Source: Sphingosinicella microcystinivorans
GTDB taxonomy: Bacteria > Pseudomonadota > Alphaproteobacteria > Sphingomonadales > Sphingomonadaceae
DNA: 64,000 nucleotides
Direction: 5' to 3'
Assembly (NCBI RefSeq): GCF_003634215.1
Contig: NZ_RBWX01000008.1
Location: forward strand, 1 to 64,000
Shown here: positions 24,929 through 34,206 of the stretch, one piece after another
Numbering within the stretch: the first letter of the stretch is position 1
Layout of the letters: each line of letters begins with the position of its first letter
The notes under the pieces: model-generated
Databases searched by the model: none
Seen by the model: only the letters and a program-made list of their open reading frames with translations
What the model was told of the DNA's origin: nothing
Position numbers and translations under genes: made by a program

Positions 24929-25927
24929 TCAGCGCCATACGGCGCGTGCGACCCGCATCCAGTTTTCGCCGAGGATCTTGCGGACGCTCGGTACGTCGGC
25001 GCCGCGTGCCAGCAGCTCGGTGGCAATCGCGCCCACCTGCCCGGGACCGATCATCGATGTGGCGTGGGTCATGCTGGCCGCATCGGGGAACAGTTCGGGC
25101 TTGGAGGCGAGGTAATCAACGAGCTCCTGCTTGTCGAAGACGTAGTCGAGCCCCAGCCCGACATGATCGGTTCCGACCAGCCCCGCGACATGCTCGATGT
25201 GATCGACAAGGCGGCTGACGCTGGCAGGCCCCTCGCCCAGAAAGCCGGCGAGGCCGTTGATCCCGACAACGCCGCCGGTCTCGGCACAGGCGCGGATCAA
25301 GTCATCGGGGATGTTGCGGCAATGCGCGAAGACCCCGGCGGCATTGGAGTGCGAGAAGATCACCGGGGCCCCTGCATGCTCCATCACCGCCATCGCCGTG
25401 CGGTGGCCGGTGTGCGAGCAGCAGGCGATCATGCCGACCCGGCGCATTTCGGCAAGGATGCGCTTGCCATGGTCGGTCAGGCCTCCATCGACCTCGTCGG
25501 TGCAGCCCGATCCGGCACAATTGGCGGCATTATAAGCGACCAGCATCCAGCCGACCCCGGCCTTGCGCCACGGTTCGACCAGCGCCTCGCCGCCCGCATC
25601 GAGCGGTGCCATGCCCTCGGCATCGAAGAACACTGCCAGTTTGCCTGCCCCGCGCGCGGCCTCGATATCGGCGACGGACCTGACGAGGCGGCACCAATCA
25701 CCCTCACGCGCCAGCCAACGCGTCAGTCCGGCGATCATTGCCTCGTGCTGCGCGAGCGAGACAGGGCCGAAGCCGATGTTGACGCTGATAACGTCGACTC
25801 CGGCCGCGGCAATGGCGCGCAAGCGGGCAAAGAAGTCATGATCGTCCGGCCGCAGCGGCAGGCAGGTGTGATTATCCCATACCAGCGCATCGCGCACCAA
25901 GTTCTCGGCATCGGTCATTCGTGCCAT
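24929..25927 (-). CDS. M19-family dipeptidase, second copy
   Basis: 332 residues from the ATG at 25927, which has GGGGAGAGA 3 nt upstream. Family landmarks are LVWDNHTCLPL (His20, Cys22), FFDAEG (Glu), CCSHTGHR (His), FSHSNAAGV (His) and GLGLDYVFD. As in the copy at 847-1827, the HxD zinc motif is HxC. M19 enzymes hydrolyse dipeptides, including many with a C-terminal D-residue, and some open beta-lactams. It is transcribed divergently from the dioxygenase gene across the operator at 25982-25999, and convergently with the SRPBCC gene (1-bp gap). Probably cytoplasmic. Confidence 0.9.
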   Translation of the reverse strand: MARMTDAENLVRDALVWDNHTCLPLRPDDHDFFARLRAIAAAGVDVISVNIGFGPVSLAQHEAMIAGLTRWLAREGDWCRLVRSVADIEAARGAGKLAVFFDAEGMAPLDAGGEALVEPWRKAGVGWMLVAYNAANCAGSGCTDEVDGGLTDHGKRILAEMRRVGMIACCSHTGHRTAMAVMEHAGAPVIFSHSNAAGVFAHCRNIPDDLIRACAETGGVVGINGLAGFLGEGPASVSRLVDHIEHVAGLVGTDHVGLGLDYVFDKQELVDYLASKPELFPDAASMTHATSMIGPGQVGAIATELLARGADVPSVRKILGENWMRVARAVWR

Positions 25928-25981
25928 GACTCTCTCCCCGGCCAAGCGACAGCAAACCGCAACGCAGCGCATTGATACCTA

Positions 25982-25999
25982 CGATACACACATGTATCG
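25982..25999. promoter_or_regulatory. 18-bp palindromic operator, site 2 (divergent promoter)
   Basis: CGATACACACATGTATCG has perfect CGATACA/TGTATCG arms around CACA. It lies between the divergent dipeptidase (start 25927) and dioxygenase (start 26023) genes, and could control both. Confidence 0.78.
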
Positions 26000-26022
26000 T
26001 TCAAGCCCACGAGGGAGATGCC

Positions 26023-26814
26023 ATGATCAGTAAGACCATCCTTGCCGACTACCAAGCGCATGGCGTGACCTGCGTGCCCCAGGTGCTATCGCCGCAGTGG
26101 ATCGAACGTCTTACCGCAGCGACCGACGCCGCCCTGGCGAGCGCGCCGGATGATACGGAAATCTACGAAGGCTCGCGGGCAACGCCACTTTCTTATGGCG
26201 AGCTACAGGTGTGGGAACGCCTCAGCCCCTTCCGCGAGGCGATCTTCGAGGGCAGCCTCGCCCGCCTCGCGGCAGAGGCCATGTCATCTTCCAGCGCCCG
26301 ATTCTTGTATGATCAGTTGCTGGTCAAGGAACCGGGATCGACGCGCCGGACCCCGTGGCATCAGGACATTCCCTATTGGAAGGTCTCGGGCCGGCAGGTC
26401 TGTTCGATCTGGTTCGCACTCGACCCGATCCCCGGCAGCGCGGCGCTCGAATTCGTGCGTGGCTCGCACGTCTGGGAGGAGCATAACCCCCAGCACTTCA
26501 TGGACGCCTCATCCTATGAGGGCACCGGCCTTGCTGCCCTGCCCGAGATCGAGGCAGCTCGCACGCACTATGATATCGCGGCTTTCGACCTGGCTCCGGG
26601 CGATGCACTGATCTTTCAGGCCGCGACTGTGCACGGCGCACCGCCCGCAGGCGAAGCGGCTCGGCGGCGCGCATGGTCGACGAGGTGGCTGGGCGACGAT
26701 GCGATCTTCGCCGAAAAACCAGGCGAACGTGCGTTCCCCGGCGACGATGCCGGGCTGGAGCATGGCAAGCCCTATGCCGGGCCGAATTATCCTCTGATCC
26801 ATCAAGGAATCTGA
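26023..26814 (+). CDS. Phytanoyl-CoA dioxygenase (PhyH)-family oxygenase
   Basis: 263-residue non-haem Fe(II)/2-oxoglutarate-type dioxygenase. The facial triad is visible: His113 and Asp115 in TPWHQDIPYW, and His204 in ATVHGAPPAG. The family hydroxylates very varied small molecules. The substrate here is unknown; a modified amino acid or peptide would suit the neighbours. The ATG at 26023 follows GAGGGAG at 5 nt; the frame extends back through the operator and is not used. The DUF885 gene begins 4 bp after its stop. Confidence 0.85.
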   Translation: MISKTILADYQAHGVTCVPQVLSPQWIERLTAATDAALASAPDDTEIYEGSRATPLSYGELQVWERLSPFREAIFEGSLARLAAEAMSSSSARFLYDQLLVKEPGSTRRTPWHQDIPYWKVSGRQVCSIWFALDPIPGSAALEFVRGSHVWEEHNPQHFMDASSYEGTGLAALPEIEAARTHYDIAAFDLAPGDALIFQAATVHGAPPAGEAARRRAWSTRWLGDDAIFAEKPGERAFPGDDAGLEHGKPYAGPNYPLIHQGI

Positions 26815-26818
26815 CGCT

Positions 26819-28639
26819 ATGACACGAACCTTCAGACATGCCCTCCGACACTCGGTTTGGTCTGCCATTGCCGTGCCGGTAGCACTTGGCGCGGCCTCGA
26901 CATCGGCGCAACCCGTTTCATCTGGAGGTGAAGCGATCATAGCGCCCTCCCCTGCCAGCCAGGCCCAGCTTGCAGCGGTGCATGACGAGATGGTCGAAAT
27001 GCTGCGCCCCTTCGATCTGCCCCTGCGCGCCTTGGTTGGCGATCCCATCGCGGTCTTGCCGCCCGACACGCTGGAGCATTGGGAGACGGTTGCGGCCAAA
27101 GGAGCCGGCTTTCGCGCAAAGCTCGAGGCCATTCCCGCTGCGGGGCTAGATGAACAGGATCGGTTGACGCGGGACTATTTGATCGCGCTCACCCACGGGA
27201 TCGATGACTATCCGCGCTTCTGGCTCTATGCCTTTCCGATCACCCCCTATGCGGGCGGATGGCGGCACAACACCATTCGGCAATCGGCGCTCGGCACGCC
27301 GCTGGAGACGGCGGAGCAGCGAGCCTACTATATCGCCGCACTCAAGGCCTATGCGGCGCACGTCCGCTCACAGGCAGGCAAGCTGGCCCTGCAAGCCGAC
27401 CGCGGCATCCGCATCGCTCGCCCGGCAATACCCGGGGCCCGCCGGACCGCCGCCAACCTCGCGCAGGCTTCCGCAGCCTTTGTACCCGCAACCGAACGTC
27501 TCTCCTCGGCGCCCCCCGAAGAAGCAGCGTTCTTCCACGCCGAGGTGGCTGCACTGGTCGAAGGTGAATTGGCCCCAGCCTTCACGGCGCTTGGAGCGAT
27601 GCTTGATGACGCCTATGTCGCCGCTGCCCCCGAACGCCCGGGATTGATGTGGCAGGCAGGCGGCGCCGATCACTATGGGCGTCTGGCCCGGTTGCACACC
27701 GGGACGGATCTGTCTGCGGACGAAATCCATGCGATCGGCGTTGAAATCCTGCGCGATGCGCGGGCCGAACTGGCCTCGATCAAGCAGAGCGTCGGCTTCA
27801 CCGGCAGCGACCGCGCATTCGCGGCAATGGTCGATGCCGACCCGCGCTTTTCGGCCACAACGGCGGAGGAAGTCGCAGCCCATTTCCGGCGCGCAATGGA
27901 GCGGATCGAACCCGTCCTGCCACGCTATTTCTCGCTGCTGCCCAATGCGCCGTACGGCATCGAACGCGCCCCGCGGCATATCGAGGAAGGGATGACTTTC
28001 GGCTTCTACCGTTCGCCGACGCCCGAGCAGCCGGTCGGAGCTTATGTCTATAACGGTGCCTCGCCCGAGACCACCTCCTATGCCAATGCCGCTGCGCTGA
28101 TCTATCACGAGCTGTTGCCCGGCCACCATTTCCAGATCGCCCTGCAACAGGAGAACAAGGCTCTACCCCTCCTGCGGCGCGCCAACGGCTTTCTGTTCCT
28201 CAACGCCTTTGTCGAAGGATGGGCGGAGTATGCTGCCGATCTGGCGGACGAAATGGGAATGTATGCAACGCCCTATGAACGCTTCGGGCGGCTCTATTCC
28301 AAGATGTTTCTCGCCAATCGCCTGGTGGTCGACACCGGGCTCAATGCGAAGGGTTGGACTCATGAGGAAGCGCGCCGCTTCATGCAGGAAAACACCTTCG
28401 CTTCGGATGCCGAGATCGAGAGCGAGCTGCTGCGCTATTCCACCGACATTCCCGGTCAGGCCTTGTCCTATGCGATGGGCCAGCGCGAATTGCTGCGGAT
28501 GCGCGCCGAGGCGCGCGCGGCTCTCGGCGACAGGTTCAGCTGGCCTGCGTTCCATGCCGCGGTGCTGACGCCGGGGGCCGTGCCGATGTCATTGCTCGAC
28601 GCGCACCTCCAGCGTTGGAGAGAAGCGGGCGGAGAATAG
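26819..28639 (+). CDS. DUF885-family exported metallopeptidase-like protein
   Basis: 606 residues with a signal peptide (about residues 1-30) and a DUF885 domain. The family's metal-binding helix is present as YHELLPGHHFQIALQQE (His about 429), with a downstream VEGWAEYAADLADEMG that provides the gluzincin-like Glu. DUF885 proteins resemble carboxypeptidase/oligopeptidase folds and are often annotated as peptidases, though few have been assayed. Probably periplasmic. It is the second gene of the PhyH operon and is likely under operator site 2. Confidence 0.82.
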   Translation: MTRTFRHALRHSVWSAIAVPVALGAASTSAQPVSSGGEAIIAPSPASQAQLAAVHDEMVEMLRPFDLPLRALVGDPIAVLPPDTLEHWETVAAKGAGFRAKLEAIPAAGLDEQDRLTRDYLIALTHGIDDYPRFWLYAFPITPYAGGWRHNTIRQSALGTPLETAEQRAYYIAALKAYAAHVRSQAGKLALQADRGIRIARPAIPGARRTAANLAQASAAFVPATERLSSAPPEEAAFFHAEVAALVEGELAPAFTALGAMLDDAYVAAAPERPGLMWQAGGADHYGRLARLHTGTDLSADEIHAIGVEILRDARAELASIKQSVGFTGSDRAFAAMVDADPRFSATTAEEVAAHFRRAMERIEPVLPRYFSLLPNAPYGIERAPRHIEEGMTFGFYRSPTPEQPVGAYVYNGASPETTSYANAAALIYHELLPGHHFQIALQQENKALPLLRRANGFLFLNAFVEGWAEYAADLADEMGMYATPYERFGRLYSKMFLANRLVVDTGLNAKGWTHEEARRFMQENTFASDAEIESELLRYSTDIPGQALSYAMGQRELLRMRAEARAALGDRFSWPAFHAAVLTPGAVPMSLLDAHLQRWREAGGE

Positions 28640-28671
28640 CCACCCGCTTCCTTGCCCCACCTACTGGCAGC

Positions 28672-29346
28672 TCAGATGAACGAAGCGATCTGATCCAGCG
28701 GCTTCTTCTTTAGCGCATGAAGCGGCACGGTCGCGTCTTTCCCAGGATAGCCGACGACCAGCAAAAGATAGGGCTTCTCACTCGTGGGGCGGCTGCACAA
28801 GTCGTTAAGGAAGGTCATGGGCTTGGGCGTGTGGGTCAGCATGCACAGCCCGGCATGATGCAGCGCAGCGATCAGGAAACCCATCGCGATCCCAACGGAT
28901 TCCGGGACGTAGTAGTTCTGCTGTTCGCCGTCCTCGCGGATGCCGCCCTTGCGCTGGCCGAAGATCGCGATAATCCAGGGTGCGTGCTCGAGATAGGGCT
29001 TGTGCGCGTCGGTCCCGAGCGGCGCGAGCGCATCGAGCCAGGCCTCTCCCGCCTTGCCGGCATAGAATTCGCGCTCTTCCTTTTCGGCCAGCTCACGCAA
29101 TGTCGCCTTGGCCTCGGGCGTACCGATCGCGCAGAAATGCCATGGCTGGTGGTTCGCCCCGCTCGGGGCGAGGCCGGCAGCGGCGATCGCGGCCTCGATC
29201 ACGGCACGCTCGACCGGACGGTCGGAGAATTCGCGCACGGTGTGGCGCTTCTTCATCCGGGCGAGGAATTCCTGCGCCTCGTCCAGCATCCGGTCAGGCG
29301 GCAGCTCGACATGGTCCATCAAGGGGACCGCTTCATGTTCCTTCAT
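28672..29346 (-). CDS. Iodotyrosine-deiodinase-like nitroreductase-fold flavoprotein
   Basis: 224 residues. FMN-binding blocks [12 protein letters not shown] and [11 protein letters not shown] place it in the nitroreductase superfamily. The closest pattern is the iodotyrosine deiodinase (IYD) branch. In human IYD, Glu157, Tyr161 and Lys182 clamp the amino-acid group of halotyrosine. Here Glu91, Tyr95 and Lys116 occur with the same spacing (4 and 21), in EREFYAGKAGEAWLD and GTDAHKPYL. The THTP segment near the flavin N5 is also kept. IYDs reductively remove I, Br or Cl from the tyrosine ring. The ATG at 29346 has GGAGAG 4 nt upstream. It is the last gene of the hydrolase-M3-POT operon. Confidence 0.82.
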   Translation of the reverse strand: MKEHEAVPLMDHVELPPDRMLDEAQEFLARMKKRHTVREFSDRPVERAVIEAAIAAAGLAPSGANHQPWHFCAIGTPEAKATLRELAEKEEREFYAGKAGEAWLDALAPLGTDAHKPYLEHAPWIIAIFGQRKGGIREDGEQQNYYVPESVGIAMGFLIAALHHAGLCMLTHTPKPMTFLNDLCSRPTSEKPYLLLVVGYPGKDATVPLHALKKKPLDQIASFI

Positions 29347-29377
29347 TCCGCTCTCCAGTTCTTTGCGATGCTTACCG

Positions 29378-30823
29378 TCACAAACCAATCCGCGCCGCCG
29401 CCCGGCGCGACAGAAACAGGCCAGCCGCGATCGCCCCGCAGCACCCGGCAATCACGTTGAATATGGCCAGGAACCCTACGTCTTGGGCGCTCGCCCCGAT
29501 CTGTCCTGAAAGAAATCCGCCGAGCCCCAGTGCGGCGTAGAACATCCCTGCCCCCAGCGCCCCGCGGTTTGCCGGGATAATCCTAGTGATCGCCGAAAGC
29601 GCCGAAGGGCCGACCAGCAGTTCGGCGATCGTGATGAGGGCAATGGCCGCGGCAAGGACCAAGGTGGGTACGACAGCTTCCCTCGCCAGAAACTCCGCCG
29701 CGGCAAGACTGCCGAAGGCAAGCGCGAGAAACGCGAAACCGACCGCCGCCTTGCCGCTGATGGCCGCCTTGGCTCCTGGCCCGCGCCCCTCGCGCCAGCG
29801 CTTTGCCAGCGGCGGCATCACCAGAAGCATCACGATCGGATTGGCCGACAGGATCCACACGGGCGGGAAATCCACGCCCCACAGCGATGCCTCAACGCGG
29901 CTGGCGGCATAGAGATTGAGCGTGCCGAGGACCTGGAACAGGGTGACACCGAACAGCGTGACTGCCACCAGCACCACGCTCACCGGCAGAATCCACTTCG
30001 CCGGTAAAGGTGCCTCCCGATTGGTGGCGGGTGCAGTCTGTGCGGGGTGAGCGATCCCGTCCACTGGCGAAGCGATGATGGCCCGGAACACGTGCATCAG
30101 TCCAAGCGCCGCGACCATGCCGAACCCGGCAAGCGTGAAGGCCGGCCCATATCCGAACCGCTCTGCCACCCAGCCGCCCAGCAGGATGGCGATCAGTCCG
30201 CCGAGGTTGACGAACATGTGGAACAGCGAAAACCCGGCATCACGTGCTGCATGGGACCCGAACCCCAGTCGCCCGATGATTGCGGAAATGTTGGGCTTGA
30301 ACAGCGCATTGCCGAGCGCGACCAGCGCCAGCCCCGCATAGAGCGACCCGACGATCAACCGTTCGGGCAGGCTGCCGTCACAGAATTGCAGATCGATCTG
30401 GGTTGCCAGAAAGCGGCTGCGGTCAAATTCGGGGTCGATCCTCTCCCACATGATCGGTACCATGTGCGGGACGGCAAGGGTCATATGGCCCAGCAGCATC
30501 AAGATCGCGCCGATGCGCAAAGCGCGCGCAGGCCCGAGGAGGCTGTCTGAAAGGGCCCCGCCTGCTACCGGCAGCGCCTGCACCGCCGCCACCAAACCGC
30601 CATAGAGCCCTAGCGCTGCCGCGGCACTCCACCCGAACCCGCCACCGGTGACCGGCGCGGTGAGTGCCAGCACCAGCAGCGTCATCAGCAGATAGTAGCT
30701 GAGCCGCTCCCAGATCTCGATTGCCGATAGCCGGTAGAGCGCGGCGAAAGCAGCCTCTTCCTCCCGAGCGCGAGCGGAAGGACCCGGTGGGTGAGCCGGC
30801 CCGACATTAAACCGGGTGTTCAC
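29378..30823 (-). CDS. POT/PTR-family proton-coupled oligopeptide transporter
   Basis: 481 residues with about 12-14 membrane segments. The proton-coupling signature ExxERxxYY occurs as EIWERLSYYLL (about residues 36-46), followed by the conserved LFKPNISAIIGRLG and DAGFSLFHMFVNLGGLI blocks of di/tripeptide transporters of the DtpA type. It imports short peptides across the inner membrane with protons. The start is a GTG whose last bases overlap the stop of the M3 gene (GTGA). It stands between the M3 peptidase and the deiodinase-like gene, so the operon's natural substrate is most likely a short peptide. Confidence 0.9.
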   Translation of the reverse strand: MNTRFNVGPAHPPGPSARAREEEAAFAALYRLSAIEIWERLSYYLLMTLLVLALTAPVTGGGFGWSAAAALGLYGGLVAAVQALPVAGGALSDSLLGPARALRIGAILMLLGHMTLAVPHMVPIMWERIDPEFDRSRFLATQIDLQFCDGSLPERLIVGSLYAGLALVALGNALFKPNISAIIGRLGFGSHAARDAGFSLFHMFVNLGGLIAILLGGWVAERFGYGPAFTLAGFGMVAALGLMHVFRAIIASPVDGIAHPAQTAPATNREAPLPAKWILPVSVVLVAVTLFGVTLFQVLGTLNLYAASRVEASLWGVDFPPVWILSANPIVMLLVMPPLAKRWREGRGPGAKAAISGKAAVGFAFLALAFGSLAAAEFLAREAVVPTLVLAAAIALITIAELLVGPSALSAITRIIPANRGALGAGMFYAALGLGGFLSGQIGASAQDVGFLAIFNVIAGCCGAIAAGLFLSRRAAARIGL

Positions 30824-32946
30824 TTCGCGCCACCATCCCTATCCAGCCCGAACCGGCGGATCAGCGCGGCCTCGTCCGGCGCACGGCCATGGTATTCGCG
30901 ATAGGCCTGCTCGATCGGCACGCGATTAGCGCGGGAAAGAACCAAGTCGAAGTAACGCTCTCCCGCCTCTCTGTCATGCAGACCATCGGGAGCGCGCAGG
31001 AACACCTCGGCAAGATCGGCCGCGAGGATGTCGGACCACAGGTAGGTGTAGACATTCGCCGCATATTCGCGCGACCAGGTGTGGTAGGCAGCCGAGGCCT
31101 GCATGATCGGATCGGCCGAGGCTGGAAAGCCCCGTTCGGCCAGCAGGGCTGCCTCGAAGGCGTTGACGTCGGGCACCGGACCGTCGGCCTGATGCAGCTT
31201 CTGATCGACCAGCGCCATCGCCATGTATTCGGGATTGACGCTGAACACCCTTTCATACTGCCGCGCCGCGCGCAGCCGCTCGCGCAGGTCCGCAGGCATC
31301 GCCGCTCCGGTACGATAATGCGGCAAGCGGTCGAGCGTGCGGTCGGTCAGCAGCCATCGCTCGTTGAGCAGTGAAGGCACCTCGACGAAATCCCACGGGA
31401 CGGTGAGCGATGCTGTCCCGTTGTAGTGCGCCGTGCTGGCCAGCATGTGCAGCACGTGGCCGAATTCGTGAAACAGCACGTTGGCATATTCGAAGGGGAG
31501 AAGTATCTCCTCGCCGGCTGCTGCTGGCGGCGGGCTCGAATGGAGCACGATAACCGGCAATTCGCCGAGGGCGAGATCGCCTGCAGGGCGATACTGCGCT
31601 GCCCACGACCCTTGCGGCTTTTGCAGCCGCGGAAGAATGTCGAGATAGACGATCCCCGCAGGCGCGCCTTCGCGGCGCGCGAGATAGACTTCGATATCCG
31701 GACTGACGGTAGGCACGCCGCTCAGACGTTCGAAACTGTAGCCGAAAGTATCGCCCGCGGCGGCAAAGATCGCATCACGTAGGCGCGGCAGGGGAAAATA
31801 GCCCGCAATCTCCTGCGCATCGATGCCGAAGCGCTCGCGGTTGAACCGGCCGAGGTAATAAATGCGGTCCCAGGGTTCGATCGTAGGGATACCGTCCTTG
31901 CGCGCCAGCGCTGCGAGCTCGGTCACGCGGCGGGCATCGGCTGCCATGACGGCGGTCCAATTGGCATCGATGATGCCCAGTGCGCGTTCGGGCGTGCCGA
32001 CCATTCGCGAGGCAAGAACAAAGTCGGCAAAGCGCGGATAGCCGAGCAGCTGTGCTTTGGCCTTGCGCAATGCGAGGATCTCGGCAGCGACCGGGCGGTT
32101 GTCGAACTCGCCAGCGGTGCCGCCGCGGTTCATCCACTGCTGCCACACGATGCGCCGGGTTTCCCGATTTCGCACGAAGGTCTGCAACGCGAAGACCTGT
32201 GGGCGCTGGTTTGGGATGGCAAAAGACCCCTCGCGCCCTTGGCTTCTGGCGAGGTCGGCAGCGGCGGCGATCTGCGCGGGCGGCAAGCCATCGAGCCGGG
32301 CGGCATCATCGAAGAAGACGAACTGCCCTGCAGCCTCGCGATTAAGGTTCTGGTTGACCAGGAGCTGCAGGCGAGCAAGCTCTCCGTCGATCTCGGCAAG
32401 CCGCGCCCGCTCGGCAGCCCCCAGGCCCGCCCCCGCGCGTGCCATCGCGGCATGGGTAAGCTCGGTCAGGCGCGCTTCTTCAGGATCGGAAATCCCCGCC
32501 GGAAGAGCGCGATAGACCGCCGAAACCCGCGAAAACAGGGCCGGATCGCTCAGGGCCTCGGCCAGTACCGCTTCGTTCATCGCCACCAGACCAGGGCCGA
32601 CCGCGCGCCAGCCTTCGTCGGAATGGGACGACAGGTAGATGCGCAGCAGCGCCATCAAGCGCCGCAGCGGCCGGCCGGCCCGGTCGAGCGACGCGATCGT
32701 GTTCGCAAAACTCGGCGGCGCGGGATCGGCGGCGAGAGCAGCGAGATCGCGGCGATAGGCCTCGACTGCGGCAGGGATCTGCTCGGCGAGCGCTTCCGGA
32801 GTCGCGCGGTCGACGGGTGGCAGCTGCCATTCGCCCGTCCATCGCGACAGGTCGCTTGCGGGAACCTGCTCGGCCGCAGCGAGCGGCAGCGCGTGCGCCA
32901 AAACTGATACCGATGCCGCCAGCGCGAAGGCCAGCCGGATGCTCAC
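30820..32946 (-). CDS. M3-family oligopeptidase, exported
   Basis: 708 residues with a signal peptide (ending LAAAEQ). The zinc motif FHEFGHVLHML (HExxH, about residue 492) with a downstream VEVPSLLNE (Glu third ligand) defines thimet oligopeptidase/Dcp-type metallopeptidases of family M3, which cleave peptides of up to about 20 residues. The signal sequence points to the periplasm, where it could trim peptides before the POT transporter takes them up. It starts with GTG overlapping the hydrolase stop (GTGA), indicating translational coupling through the operon. Confidence 0.9.
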   Translation of the reverse strand: MSIRLAFALAASVSVLAHALPLAAAEQVPASDLSRWTGEWQLPPVDRATPEALAEQIPAAVEAYRRDLAALAADPAPPSFANTIASLDRAGRPLRRLMALLRIYLSSHSDEGWRAVGPGLVAMNEAVLAEALSDPALFSRVSAVYRALPAGISDPEEARLTELTHAAMARAGAGLGAAERARLAEIDGELARLQLLVNQNLNREAAGQFVFFDDAARLDGLPPAQIAAAADLARSQGREGSFAIPNQRPQVFALQTFVRNRETRRIVWQQWMNRGGTAGEFDNRPVAAEILALRKAKAQLLGYPRFADFVLASRMVGTPERALGIIDANWTAVMAADARRVTELAALARKDGIPTIEPWDRIYYLGRFNRERFGIDAQEIAGYFPLPRLRDAIFAAAGDTFGYSFERLSGVPTVSPDIEVYLARREGAPAGIVYLDILPRLQKPQGSWAAQYRPAGDLALGELPVIVLHSSPPPAAAGEEILLPFEYANVLFHEFGHVLHMLASTAHYNGTASLTVPWDFVEVPSLLNERWLLTDRTLDRLPHYRTGAAMPADLRERLRAARQYERVFSVNPEYMAMALVDQKLHQADGPVPDVNAFEAALLAERGFPASADPIMQASAAYHTWSREYAANVYTYLWSDILAADLAEVFLRAPDGLHDREAGERYFDLVLSRANRVPIEQAYREYHGRAPDEAALIRRFGLDRDGGAK

Positions 32947-34112
32947 TTGCCCGGCTCCTGCGGCGCTGGCGCGGGCGGCGCATAGGTGCCCGCCGCGATT
33001 TGTCGCAGGACATCGATGGTCTCGACGGGATGCTCATAGAGGAAATTGTGGCTCGAATCCGCGGGCGCGATGATCCGCGTCGAGTTCTTAGAGTAATCCA
33101 GATAACGCTCGCGCGCGACGGTATAGAAGTCCTGGAGGCGCTGCGCTTCGCGTTGCTCGGCATTGCGAATGGTCGAGACATCGGACAGGCCGACCGCGTT
33201 CTGGGGGGCGAACAGGTAAAGCGGGACCTTGCCGAGCTCCCCCTCGAAGAAACCGGTTTCATAGCCGACCGCCGCCATCCCTTGAGGGGTCAATTCGCGG
33301 AAAATCGAATGAGCCGCCATCTGCGCGCGCGGCCGGGTAGCATAGGCCTTTTGGATGGCGTTGGACTTCCCCATGGTCGCGGCGATCTTGCGTTCGAGAT
33401 CGGCGTATGCGGGCGCGGCTTCGGGTTGGCCCTTCAAAGCCTGATAGTCGAGCGCGAACAGGGAAAAGAAGCCATTCCACCACGGATCGGAGGACAGAGA
33501 CGAAAGTTCCTCAAGCCGCGGCCCGTAAAGGATCACGTCGGGCGGGGTCGCATCCATCACCACAAGCGCGTGCACCCGCTCGGGCCGCAGCCGCGCCATG
33601 TTGGCCGCAAGTAGCCCGCCGAAGGAGTGCCCGGCAAGCATCACCGGCCCTTTCGCCCCGACCTTGTCGAGCACCTCCCACATCTGCTTCGCCTCGCTGG
33701 CGGTCGAGACGGGAAAGCGCGCCGGTCCGCTCCAGCCCATACCAGGGCGGTCGATCAGCACGCTGCGGTATTGGGTCTTTAGCGCATCGTGGATGAAGCG
33801 CATCGAGGTTCCCGGGGCATGCCCGCCTCCGAACAGCACGATGGCCGGTCCCGTGTTGTCCGGCCCTTCGGCAAGCACGTGGATTTTTTGCCCATCGACC
33901 TCCACGAAGGTGCCGGGTGCCGGGTAGAGTCGCTCCATCTCGGCTACGCGGTAAAGGTGGATACCGCTGCCTACAGCCATCGCTGCGGCGAGCAGCAGCA
34001 CCGGAGTCGCCACCCACCCGCGGCGGGTGGCAAGGAACAGCGCGCCGGCGATCGCCGCAACACCTGCGGCCATGGCCAGGCCGGCCCAGTCATTGCTCAG
34101 GAACCCGTGCAT
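32943..34112 (-). CDS. Alpha/beta hydrolase with N-terminal membrane anchor
   Basis: 389 residues. Two hydrophobic segments (about residues 8-30 and 35-55) precede an alpha/beta-hydrolase domain. The nucleophile elbow is LAGHSFGGLL and the histidine block is DSSHNFLYEHP. FGGGHAPGTSMRF holds the oxyanion region. The ATG at 34112 has GGGGGGTGAAG a few bases upstream; a GTG lies one codon earlier. First gene of a four-gene operon (hydrolase, M3, POT, deiodinase-like) read from the operator-bearing promoter at 34154. Substrate unknown; an esterase, amidase or peptidase role fits the context. Confidence 0.82.
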   Translation of the reverse strand: MHGFLSNDWAGLAMAAGVAAIAGALFLATRRGWVATPVLLLAAAMAVGSGIHLYRVAEMERLYPAPGTFVEVDGQKIHVLAEGPDNTGPAIVLFGGGHAPGTSMRFIHDALKTQYRSVLIDRPGMGWSGPARFPVSTASEAKQMWEVLDKVGAKGPVMLAGHSFGGLLAANMARLRPERVHALVVMDATPPDVILYGPRLEELSSLSSDPWWNGFFSLFALDYQALKGQPEAAPAYADLERKIAATMGKSNAIQKAYATRPRAQMAAHSIFRELTPQGMAAVGYETGFFEGELGKVPLYLFAPQNAVGLSDVSTIRNAEQREAQRLQDFYTVARERYLDYSKNSTRIIAPADSSHNFLYEHPVETIDVLRQIAAGTYAPPAPAPQEPGK

Positions 34113-34153
34113 CACGCTTCACCCCCCTACATGTTCGTCCTGGGACAGGCGTA

Positions 34154-34171
34154 CAATACATACATGTATCG
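34154..34171. promoter_or_regulatory. 18-bp palindromic operator, site 3 (peptide operon promoter)
   Basis: CAATACATACATGTATCG matches the consensus with one change in the left arm. It lies 42 bp upstream of the hydrolase start and 36 bp downstream of the TetR stop. Confidence 0.7.
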
Positions 34172-34206
34172 TGCAATCACGGTGTTACTGACATGCAAGC
34201 CATGCG

